Assembly (NCBI GenBank): GCA_036250225.1
Contig: JAPZLL010000010.1
Span: 558,001 to 622,000, forward strand
Direction of reading: 5' to 3'
DNA length: 64,000 bases
Origin: Cercophora sp. LCS_1
Taxonomy: Eukaryota > Ascomycota > Sordariomycetes > Sordariales > Lasiosphaeriaceae
The notes beneath the pieces are model-generated. The model was not told the DNA's origin. It saw nothing but the letters and a program-made list of their open reading frames with translations, and made no database searches. Shown here piece after piece: positions 45,564 through 55,311 of this stretch. Position 1 is the first letter of the stretch, and each line of letters opens with the position of its first letter. Made by a program: the position numbers and the translations under genes.

Positions 45564-46183
45564 TTACTTTCTCGTCCCAACAAGCACAATAACAAACATG
45601 ACGACCACCAGCACCATCATCTGGTTCATCGTATCCTTGTACATCCGCTCAATCCTCCGCTGCGACTTCTCGCTGGCGTCAATCACCCGCACAACTGTTT
45701 TCTCCTGCTGTTTGACCATCATTTCCAAAGTTTGCGTCTGGTTATCGCATTTTGCCTGCAGAGATGTGATCTGCTGCTGCTGAGCCTGAAAGACGGCCTT
45801 GGCGTCACTGTGCCATCGTTGGAGGGCTTGTTGCTGAGACCGGAATGCTTCTTTTGCATCGTCGCGCCATTTTCGCGCGAGGTCTATTGCGTTGTTCGGG
45901 TCCCCTAACAGAACCAAAAATGCGTTAGATACGTCTGTTGTTTGACTAAGTTGGTGAACAACATACCGCGATCTTGTCTGCTGGATCTCCCCTCCATCCT
46001 TGCGACCTCATTATGACGACTGTAAGGCACCAATGCGCCCGTAAGTGCCTTTTCTTCGCTGCTTTGGTCCTGCCTTTTTCGTGCTTTTCGGTCCTTTCGG
46101 TCTCGATACGCTTTTGTTATGTCGAGGCTTCCCGTCATTGTTGCGAGGGCAAGGGTCATGCCGGCGAGGATGATTTCGATCAT
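45564..46183 (-). CDS. Coiled-coil protein with terminal membrane helices
   Basis: Two exons (46183-45967, 45904-45564; GTATGT donor) give 185 residues. The N-terminus is a short hydrophobic segment (MIEIILAGMTLALATMTG), followed by a very basic stretch (KAYRDRKDRKARKRQDQ). A glutamine-rich coiled coil (AFRSQQQALQRWHSDAKAVF and onward) covers about residues 90-155, and a C-terminal helix (MMVLVVVMFVIVLVG) ends the protein. It is the one intact-looking gene inside an island of broken genes. No family recognised. Confidence 0.65.
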
Positions 46184-46729
46184 GTGTGACGTCGAGCAGC
46201 GAGCCGGTTGTTGCAGATAACTAAGAGAATGGAAGAGTTGAGGTGGGCGGATATCCGTCCAGCATCAAGGGAGTCACCGAGGGGTCGTCATTCAGCCCCT
46301 TTTCCGCTTAGGGTGGTATCGGATCATCTGTGATTGGATGCCTTGCGTCCTCGGTGTGGTTAGTACGCCCGGACATGCGGGAACATGCAGGCATCACTGC
46401 GCCATTGTGGCGAAGTTCAGCTTGTGCCATTTTTACGACAAGTAGACTAGGATTTGAGGGGGGTTTGGAGGGGCTCGATCAGGCGGACGAAAAGGGTTTG
46501 GGGAAGAGATGTGTGGACGAACCTACCAGACTGGGATACGAGGTTCAGGCTCACATTGATCCTCCCCTTTGCGAGCTGCGAAACGCTGAATGAGACTTTG
46601 GTCGATGATACTTGACAACCGAGATTTAACCAAAGTAAATACAGCACCTAGGTCTCCAGCCCCAAGCTTTTGACATTCGCCGAAGTTTCCTCATCTTGTC
46701 CAATCTTTCAACTTGGCTTTGTCCTCCAG
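46184..46729. other. Intergenic region
   Basis: Lies between the coiled-coil gene and the 3' end of the broken F-box gene. No gene seen. Confidence 0.5.
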
Positions 46730-48301
46730 CTACGGGAAGGATGAACTAGCAATCGACACGCCTTTTGCTTGTCGAGGAAAAGCGCTGATGGCCGCGTGAT
46801 ACTTCCCCTCCTTGGTGACATGGCAGTACCCCTTCAACATCGTTTCACAGTCGGTCAGCGTCTTATTGATCGACGGGGAACCCCTCAGACTGAGAACGAC
46901 TTTCCTAAGCATTGGAAGCTTGTGTTCGCTGTCCATGATCAAGTTGAGCATCGACCGCTTCATCAGTTGGGGATACGGGTCCATCAGGCCCTCGTCGTCG
47001 GCCCCATACCTGTACCACGGGTTCAGGCCTGCGTCATCGAGATACAGAACCTCAAGTGAAGGAGGGAGGCGGTCGCGAATATCCACATGCTCCAAATCCT
47101 CCCCCGACTTCAAGACGAGCACGGCGCGGGTACGAAGGTGCCGGAGCTTTGACAGCGAAGGGAGACACGAAAGCGTTTCGGTCAGCCCCAGTTGTGAATC
47201 GTACTCATCCACTTCGGGAAGTTCTATCCAGAGGTACTCGAGCGAGTCGGCACACAGCTGCAAGGCTTCGTTGTATCCCCGGCGTTGCGTCCGACTTGGC
47301 TGGCAGCTCGGTGTCAGGTCGATGGTGATGCTCCTGAGTTTTGGCCTGGCCTTCTTGCACAGACGGTACCACCACGCCCCAGTTGTCACCGAGTAGGTAA
47401 GCTCGACCACCTCGAGGTTGCGCCATGGTGCTGGATTGAACGGTTCGTCTTTGGGATGTCTGTCGATCCATTTCATTGCGTCCTTCCTGTTGTCGTCCTT
47501 GTCGCGCTGTTGTCATTCTTCCGGCCTTCCTTGTCGGCAATAAAAAAGGATCCGGCGTCTACCATGAGCTGCTTGACATTCCTGCTGCCAATAAACTGCT
47601 GCGGCAGGTTGTTTGGCAACAGCCCGTGGGCGCAATGCAGGTCGCAGCCGATGCACAAGGTCGAAAGGTTCTCGATCAAGGGGATGCCTCTTGCGCGGCA
47701 CGTGTCGAAAACACCCTTGAGGGCATTGTAACCACTACCGGAAATACAAGGCCTCTAGCTTATCTGTCAGGCATAAGAAAAGAGCGCAAAGCAACTCTGG
47801 GTAGTTGCGGCGGTTGATCCTGATGGTCCGACTGAAATTGGAGACGTCCAGGCCCTCTCCAAAGCACAGCTTCAGATAGCCGTGGGCCCGCATATCCTCG
47901 GTGATGTTGTCAATCGTCTTTCGAGCAAACGGCCGGTTGCGGGCTGTGTAAATTTTGAGGTCCTCAGGGACCAAAAGCTCCGGGCTGAGAATTGTGTCGA
48001 TGTTGAGAGCGCGCACATGACGCGCGAGCCTGTCGTTGCAAATCAACGAGCGAAGCACGGGAAAGAAATGATGAAGCTGCAGGATGTGGATGGTGTGATA
48101 GAGGTAGGGCGTGGCAACCGCGTTCAGTCGGCGGTTGGTCGCAGCCAATGCATGGAGCTCGGGTTTGGCGGGCGAGTCCCATTCCACGCCCTCGGCGATG
48201 ACCCCACGCGAAGGGTAAAGTCCCTGGGCCGACTTGATGCCCGGAACAAAGTTTTCGAGGATCTGGTCCAACAGCTCGTTGGACAAGTCGAGAAGCTGCA
48301 T
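46730..48301 (-). pseudogene. F-box-like gene with two frame breaks
   Basis: ATG 48301 opens an F-box-like N-terminus (LDLSNELLDQILENFVPG, later LAATNRRLNAVATPYLYH) that stops after EALYFR at about 47735. The next 230 bases read well only in another frame (YNALKGVFDTCRARGIPLIE, LLPNNLPQQFIGSRNVKQL). Near 47505 the frame changes again to DAMKWIDRHPKDEPF and continues with leucine-rich sequence to TAG 46730-46732. Each change fits loss of one base. An alternative is a 257-nt intron with donor GTAGTG near 47738 and acceptor ACAG near 47486, but the skipped part looks coding. The locus is probably not producing a full-length protein. Confidence 0.6.
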
Positions 48302-48949
48302 TTTGGCGACCCGAAACGCGAACGAGAGAGTGGTGGGGCGGAGGAGAAGTGAGAAGAAGAAAAAAGAGATGGAGATGGCGGTGAGGACCCAAATTGATGG
48401 CGGTGGGACAAGGTGCCCTGCGGACGGGGATTGACAAGCTACACAGGAGAATGAATCAGGATGACGATATTATTGGTACTGTTATTACTGGGTGGTAATG
48501 CATGCAAATGGTATTGTTGTGATGGCTTCAATTAGGGCTATTAGAAGGCCTTTTTCCTGTGTAGATATAATAGGTGGTAGTGGAGAAAAGAGCAGAAGAG
48601 CTTCGCTTTGCTCCTCGGCTGAAGCCGGCGCCACAGCGACAAGGGTATTTTAGTCCGGGATTCAATCAACCTGTGTCAAAATCAATTTGAATATATGTCT
48701 AGGGTCATCAAGCCATCATACGGCGATTTCAGTTATTCGAAATGTTCTTAATTGGGGTCCTCCTATTCTCACATCTTTAGCAGCTAGCTGTTTTGTACAG
48801 GGACTTGTCCCCCCCTATTCGCGCTTGCAGAGGGGTTGCCTCGAACCGGCGCTTCTGATAGGCAGGACCCCTGTGAACTCAAGGATGGCCATGATTGTGA
48901 CAGACTGAAGCTGAACAATACCCCAAGAGACTAATTATGAAGCTCCAAC
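48302..48949. other. AT-richer intergenic region
   Basis: Upstream of the broken F-box gene. From about 48440 the sequence is clearly richer in A and T than its surroundings. No gene recognised. Confidence 0.45.
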
Positions 48950-49170
48950 GCAAGAGACACTACCAAGCAGCTTCAACATTATCCTCGGCCTCTCCTTTTT
49001 TGTCACCAGCGCTCTCATCCTTGCCATTGCCGTCCTCAGTCTTCTTATTGGCCTCGGCAAGTCCGTGGGTCCTAGGTAGGTTGGCAGCAAACAGTGATCC
49101 CGGAATACTTGCCCTGGCTTGTTCGTATGCGGTTATTTTTATACTATTGGTCTATTTCTCGAGACAATAG
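48950..49170 (+). pseudogene. Relic of a DUF6594-like membrane C-terminus
   Basis: One frame gives a helix-like SFNIILGLSFFVTSALILAI followed by a second hydrophobic turn (VLSLLIGLGKSVG). A neighbouring frame continues GRLAANSDPGILALACSYAV and IFILLVYF. Two adjacent membrane helices with an A-x-S-Y-A segment are the usual C-terminus of fungal DUF6594 proteins, such as the intact one at 53.0-54.1 kb. There is no upstream part and the frames do not agree, so it looks like a fragment. Confidence 0.35.
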
Positions 49171-49333
49171 TATTGAAAAGACAGACTACAAGGGAACAAA
49201 GTACTTGAAAGCTCAGGCGAAACAAAAAAAGGAAGAAAGAGAGAACACGGTCTGGACCGACAGGGTGACGTCTATTGGATACTTCCCCCACACCACACGA
49301 ACTACTCTCGACTCCATCGTCTCATAACCATCC

Positions 49334-52300
49334 TCAACCCCCAAAATGAACATACGGAACCCAAAGCAACTCCCCCGTCCCCTCCTCCTCCTCCTCCTCA
49401 CAAAACACAACCTTACGCGTCCCATCCATCCTCCCAACTGTCTGTTCCCTAGCCGCCCGAATAGCCCAATGCAAAGCCCTAGAAACCGCCTCCCCGTCAT
49501 CATCATCATCATCACCATCAACCCGCCACCCCTCCCTCCCAAGCCCCTCATAAAACGCCCTCGCGATATCAACACAAACCTCATCACTCACTTCCCACAA
49601 CGTCCCAACCACATGCCTAAACCCAACCGCCTGAAACGCCCCTACAAGATGCACACCTTCACCCACGACGCCCATCTCACCTACACCGCCCGTCCCACAC
49701 GCAGATAGATACGCCAACGAGGGGGCCTTGCCTTGCCGCAGATTCAAGTTGTACAAATCCCGCACCGTCAGCCTTTCGTCTCTATTCCACTTGCCGTCTT
49801 GACCCAGGACCAGGTAACTCCGTAGCGCGTCCGTTTCGTCCGTTTTGCCGTGGCCTGCAAAGTGGAAGATGGCGCAGGGGCTTGAGAGTAGCTCGCTCAT
49901 GACTGCTTCTTTGAGAGGGAGCGGTTCGATGGGGTGGATGTGGGAAGGGAAGAGAGCTCGCACGGCGGCGATTTCGGGCTTGGCGTGCGGGAGCGTGCGG
50001 AGGTTGGGTGTTTTGTGCATGGCGAGGAGGATGGCTTTGCTTTTTGTCGTTGTTGACGAGAGCGGAGATGTGCGTAGGGAGCGTGTGTGGAGAAGAGCCT
50101 GGACGGTGGTTGAGTAGGACGATATGACGCGATCGAGGACCGTGTCCGTTGTTCCTTTGGGCGAGAAAGGGTCGGTGTAGATGCCTGCGGCGTGGAGGGG
50201 AAACCTGGAGAGGGGGCCTGTTAGGATCCACCAGACGCGTGGCCACGCGGTTGGGGATGAGGGGAGGGAGGTGTAATTGAGGGCGGTGAGGATCGGATTT
50301 GCGGTTGTGTGCCAGAGCCACGAGAGGGTGAGGAGGGTTCCGGTGTTGTTGGTCCTGATTCTGGTTTCGATGTCGGCTTTGTGGAGGTGAGGGAGCTGAA
50401 GGGATGTGATGGAGTCTGGCGTGATGAGGAGGGCGTCGCATCGGTGGGTGCTGGTGTTGATGATGATGATGGGACCTCGTGAAGCTGCAGCCTTGACGAT
50501 AGATTTGCTTGGCGGGAGGAGAAAGTCTTGGAATCCGGTGAGGTTGCGTATTTCGGCCACAAGGTTCTCGAGGTCCCTGCCTGCGTTGTAGGTCCTGTCT
50601 GCTTCGGATTCTCTGGTGGTAAACATTTGGCCTGGCCGTCGGGGCGTTAGCAAGCCCTTGGGTCTTGGAATCTCTGCTGATTTAGCTCGACGGTCAACTT
50701 CGTCGCGGAGCTCGGTATATCGCGTTGCCAAGCCAGGATGTTTTTCTGAGAGTTCTGAAACGTCAAGATATAACCTGCTCAAAGATCCTGAAAGCACTCC
50801 ACGGCCAAGTTCGAGGAGTTGGAGAGCGTCAAACGGAGGCTTTCCGGCGGTTAGAGCTATAGCCGCGGCGTCTGATGCAAAGTTGCTGAAGTGAGAGAGC
50901 AGGAACTTTTGATCTGCGGGCCCAAGAGATGCTGGTGCAAGTGAAGGCATCAGCTGGATCACTGTGTGGGCCGCCTCATGTGCGTGCTGCCATTGGCCTT
51001 GATGAACGAATATTGAGGTCAAATCCCTGCCAGCAAGCATCCGTATATGACTCGTGGACGAAACATTTTCAAGTGCCTCGCGGTATAACCCAATTGCAGT
51101 CTCAAGATCCCCAGCTGATCCAAAGTTTCCGTGACGATCTTCGTATTGCACCCCGAGAAGACGCAGCCGAGATGCTCTCTCCGGGTGGTTCTTGGGAGTT
51201 GCGGAAAGGGACTCTTCAAACAGTTGGATTGTCCTTGATGAATCCTCTGGGCTGCTGGCTCGATCCTGAGATTTCACCTTATAAACTGTGCCGAGGGCTT
51301 CAAGTCGCGAGGCTCGATCTGGGTGGCAAGCTGGCGTTATACGAACCGCTTCCTCAGCAAGCCTGAGAGGAAGTTCAAGGCTTGACCCGGGCGCACCAGC
51401 TCGGTATCGGTCCACATGCGCGCTGCCAAGAAGACACAAATAGCCGGCGATATCAAGGTGTTCTCTCTGAGCAATATCGACCGCAGCTTGATACATCTTT
51501 GTCGCCGTCTCGAGATCGTCGGGGTTCTCCGTCCTTCTGTACCTTTCATGGTAAACAGCGCCAAGCCCGGCAAGCCGCTCGTGTTTATTTGGGTGATCAT
51601 CAGGGGTGCAGTAAACTGCCGCCGAGGCAGACTTCATAGCTGCATCGAGATCTTTTGTTGCATGCGTTCTCCTGAACCTGTCCAAGTATACAAGCCCGAG
51701 GAAGTATGATTGAGACGTACTCTCCGGACAATTTGACTTGGTCGAGTCCTCGCAGTCTTGGTACAGCTTGAGTGCACTTTCAAGAGCCGCCATATTGCCT
51801 GTTGCTCGATATTCATCGTGGCAAGCCTTCCCGAGGCACATAAGAAGGGAGATTCGATCTTGACCTCGCGGGAGCTTGTCCACAACTTCAAAACCAATAA
51901 ACATGGCCTCCCCCAGAGTCTCGGTTGCTTGCATAGCATCGTACTGAGCAAACAGAAGAATGGCAAGGCGACCAATGCGGGAAGATTTTTGGGGATCATC
52001 ATGCTGAAATCCCTCAAGAGACTGCCGTGTTACTTGAGTTGCTTCCTGAATATCACATATCGCTCCCTCCCCCCTGAATCGATGCTCTAGACAACGGGAA
52101 AGGTGGTTCAAGCTCAATGTTCGTTCAGTAGGGCTTTGAGAGGGGGTGTCGAGAGACATCCGTGTATGTTGGATGGCCTCGTTCAGGTGAACCAGCTGGC
52201 GAGTTCTGTTGTAGCGATATTCGAGCAGGAACGCGAGGTTCTGTAAGAATTGGGCTCGATGTGGGTGATTCGGTTCAGCCAACGCGACGAGCTGTCTCGC

Positions 52301-52587
52301 GATTTGGCTCGCTTCCTCAAAGTCGGCTGTTGCACCACTAGACTGGTACCGGTTGGCTAGCTGAACAGCAAGGTTGTCCATGTAAATTAGACGGCTAGGA
52401 TCATCTGGCTGTGCCGCCCGCAGAGTCTGTCTCGCTGCCGGGACATCGTTCGGCAAGTCGAGAACAGCCGCAATGGTGTTTTGTCTTGCAGCCGCGGTCT
52501 ATTTAGCGTTAGCGCCATACAATCCGCACTATTTCGGTAACCACGACCACTTGCCTTCTCAATGCTGAGGATTTTCGCAAAGCCCAT
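49334..52587 (-). CDS. TPR-CHAT protease
   Basis: Exon 1 is 52587-52555 (11 codons, MGFAKILSIEK) and exon 2 is 52498-49334, together 1065 residues. About 600 residues of tetratricopeptide-like repeats of the fungal type (consensus NHPxRAxxLxxLG, with YRRTENPDDLETAIKM-like helices) precede a CHAT caspase-fold peptidase domain. The catalytic pair is His about 894 (FHFAGHGKTD) and Cys about 945 (YLSACGTGG). The intron is GC-AG: GCAAGT donor, GCTAAC branch, AAATAG acceptor. The long frame alone has only a non-ATG start, which is why the small first exon is needed. CHAT proteases act in proteolysis and, in several bacteria, in cell-death signalling. Confidence 0.9.
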
Positions 52588-53044
52588 CCTACGTGATTCC
52601 CCCGTTGGCAGGGTTGTTTTTGAATGACTTCGTAACCCGTTGAAGATGTCACTATCCAGCGATTTTCAAGATATGCCGGAATGTTCGATCGGCAGTCAGT
52701 TGCCCTGTAGTAGTTGGGGGTCAGTGGAAGGTCTGTTCGTGGGCAGAGCGGGGTGATGTCAGGAAACGACCACTAAAATTCCTCCTGCCAGGCCATCATA
52801 ATGCAGGCGTCACGTGTCAAATGTTCCAAACCTACATGTAGCCTGGTAAATTGTTGAAAAGACCTAAAGCCACACACAAGAAAATTAAATTTTCAGCATT
52901 CATAATTTTTTTCTCTGCAGAACGCTGAGTAGCAAATGATAGCTTGCGGCAACCTCAACCGTCATAAGGAGCACCAATAGGTTTTTCCGCTGTGTGGAAA
53001 CTGAAAGACGTCAGGCAGTGCCACAATACATATATCCTTGCCCC
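52588..53044. other. Intergenic region
   Basis: Promoter side of the TPR-CHAT gene and 3' flank of the DUF6594 gene. It is AT-rich around 52850-52930. No gene. Confidence 0.5.
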
Positions 53045-54110
53045 TCAATTTATCCCTGGGACAGAATTGGACACGAATACTGTGAGAACTGTCGCGAACC
53101 TAAACCCGAAATTTAGCTTCAGTCCAATCTTCCATCATATTCAGGCGACTCACGTTGCCCCAGCCAGGATGAGTTCCATCATCCTCGATCTCGTCAGTCG
53201 CGCCAAGACGGTCAAGAAGCACGCCGTTGACACAATAATGATGAGGATCCGAGCGATGACACTGTCAACAAGGACGCAAATGACGACAGGTGTTAGTAGC
53301 AGAAAGGTTATGAGTACTAGCATGACGACCCTGGCTGTTGCTTTTATGATGGGGCCAGAGTATATAAAAACTGTTGGATTGGTTGACGTTTCGAATCCCG
53401 GACGCTTAGTGCGGTTAGCTACAACTTTCACAAGGCGCCTTGAGGCCGCGGTTGGAATCACCTGCCGGAAGCCACTGTAGTAGTGAATGAGGCAGTCCTC
53501 AATCCAATCCTCCAGTTGCTTCATTGCGTGGTCGCCAGAAATTGCGAGTGAAATCAGATCGTTTTCTTCCTTGAGGTAAGAGGCCTCGTCGTCACTTATA
53601 CAACCCATCTCCTCGAGCCAGTTGCGGAGGCTGGCAAGGTCTCGAGAGCTCGCACGGTTGTAGCTCAGCGTGTGACGACACTGGCCAACGAAGGAGTCTT
53701 CGAAGAGAATGTCAAAAGCTGACCAGGAGAGGGACAATGGGTAATAACTTACCATATTCCGTTAGCTTCTTCTGGATTTTGTCCAGAAGAATTTCTCGGG
53801 CAGCGTTGCGGTCACCCCTGCATGTCCCCAGAAAAAATGGCGAGATCTCGGTCTTGTCAATGTTCTCCAGCTGCATCTCAAGGACATGAAGCTCATCTTG
53901 TTTGGTGAGTAATAACCGCGCTCGGAGTCTTTGGAAAGACCGGAAGATAAAAAACGAGTCGTATGACGACACGAGGGCCGAGTATTGTGGGTAGCCTGCA
54001 GGATAGCTTTCAACTTTGACCGTCAGTAATGCTGTTGGCTTCCTCTCAATCCGGCGCAGACCAACTTTGTGATACCATCCCTGTTGTCTCTGCGCGGCAG
54101 CCTTCGACAT
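53045..54110 (-). CDS. DUF6594 membrane protein
   Basis: Three exons (54110-53753, 53718-53154, 53099-53045) code for 325 residues. The N-terminal part has the family signature Y-P-x-Y-S-A-L-V followed by FFIFRSFQRLRARLLLTKQDEL and LHVLEMQLENIDK. A helical middle (LRNWLEEMGCISDDEASYL) leads to three C-terminal membrane helices: VVMLVLITFLLLTPVVICVL, ARILIIIVSTACFLTVLARL, and the final FATVLTVFV, which is encoded by the small third exon. DUF6594 proteins are widespread in filamentous ascomycetes and of unknown function. It sits directly upstream of the TPR-CHAT gene on the same strand. Confidence 0.85.
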
Positions 54111-54702
54111 CTACGTCAGCCAGCTGGATCTGTAGCTCAGAGACAGTGCCAGCACGAGATGGCCAAAGTTTCCGGCATACAGACTTTAACCGCTCCATCG
54201 GCCAACTTGTAGAAGCATCACAGAGTGGATGAGAATGAACACGCCCATCGTTGGAGCTCTTCTACTTCTAGACGAAGAGAAAAGACAATTCCACTTCATT
54301 GCATCATGACATGACAAGCGAATCCCCCCACCATTTCTGCAGCCCCAAACCGGGCGACAAACGGTGTCGAACCAAGGTCAAGGCGGCCCATGGGTCGAAA
54401 CAAGGCAGTTAGTTCATTGCCTTCGTAGACGCAAAGCCCCAAAACAACCCTGTAGCAATTTACCAATGACCCGTTATTATTACAACAGTATTCATGTGAG
54501 TACTTTGGGACCCTGCAGCTTATTATGCATGAATCGCATGCACCCTACCAATGGACTTCGGGGAATGAAAGTGAAGCTGCAGGCATGCACTGCGCCGCCA
54601 ATTCTGCACACCACCGTCGTTTGTCGGGCGACTATCGTTGCCCATAAAGTGCGTCTCGGCCCCCCCTTGAGGCAGCCCAGAAAACTCAACCACAGAAACA
54701 AC
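54111..54702. other. Divergent intergenic region
   Basis: Lies between the DUF6594 gene (minus) and the small basic protein (plus). No coding sequence recognised. Confidence 0.5.
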
Positions 54703-55066
54703 ATGACAAAATCCAAAGGGTAAGCCCTCCAACCTCCTCTATCTCGGCATACCAGGTCCTGGGACTAACGTGGCCCACATCAGTCGCCAAAAGCCGATCG
54801 TCACCCACAGTGGGAGCGATTCGGAATCGGATCATCGCCACAAGGTGGTCAAGTCTTCCAAGAAGCCTCGCTTCAGATTTGGTCAGCAAGTATGCATCGT
54901 GGGCCAGGATGGCACCGCTCAGGACGGACCGTACAATATCGAGAGGGTCATCCCGCCGTCGTCGAGTAAGCCGGGATACAGATATACGCTCTGCGATGTT
55001 GCAACAAGCCTCACAGTGTGGGACGGGGCGACTTTTGAGGAATCGCAACTTGTCAAGGCTGGCTAG
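54703..55066 (+). CDS. Small basic protein with 17-nt first coding exon
   Basis: Exons 54703-54719 and 54784-55066 (GTAAGC donor, ATCAG acceptor) give 99 residues beginning MTKSKGRQKPIVTHSGSDSE. A polar, Lys/Ser-rich N-terminus is followed by a compact part (RFRFGQQVCIVGQDGTAQDG, PYNIERVI, YRYTLCDVA) that reads like a small beta-barrel such as a Tudor- or SH3-like domain; this is an impression, not a match. It lies 245 bp before the caspase-like gene, in the same direction. Confidence 0.55.
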
Positions 55067-55311
55067 GACATGAACGATGCAATGGCCGGGCGGATAGGGC
55101 AGTGTCAATAGCGCCATGCAGTGCCACCCACCATACGACCCGCCTCACTCTTCCAGGCAGCACTAAAGCCAAGACACATTGCTTCAAAATTTCACAACGT
55201 GTGCTGACGTGATTTGACCACCCGTCACCGAGTGACTGCAATTGATCTTGCTTCCTCCAAAACCACCGGTACCACTCACTCTCCACCCTTCAAAGCAAAA
55301 TAGTCCACAAA

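Noticed and set aside
49334..52456. TPR-CHAT protein taken as a single exon from a TTG codon
   Set aside because: Nuclear genes start at ATG. A GC-AG intron gives an ATG start 11 codons upstream and a continuous protein.
53380..53410. tRNA T-loop-like string TTTCGAATCCCGG
   Set aside because: It lies inside a DUF6594 exon and no acceptor stem or anticodon arm can be formed around it.
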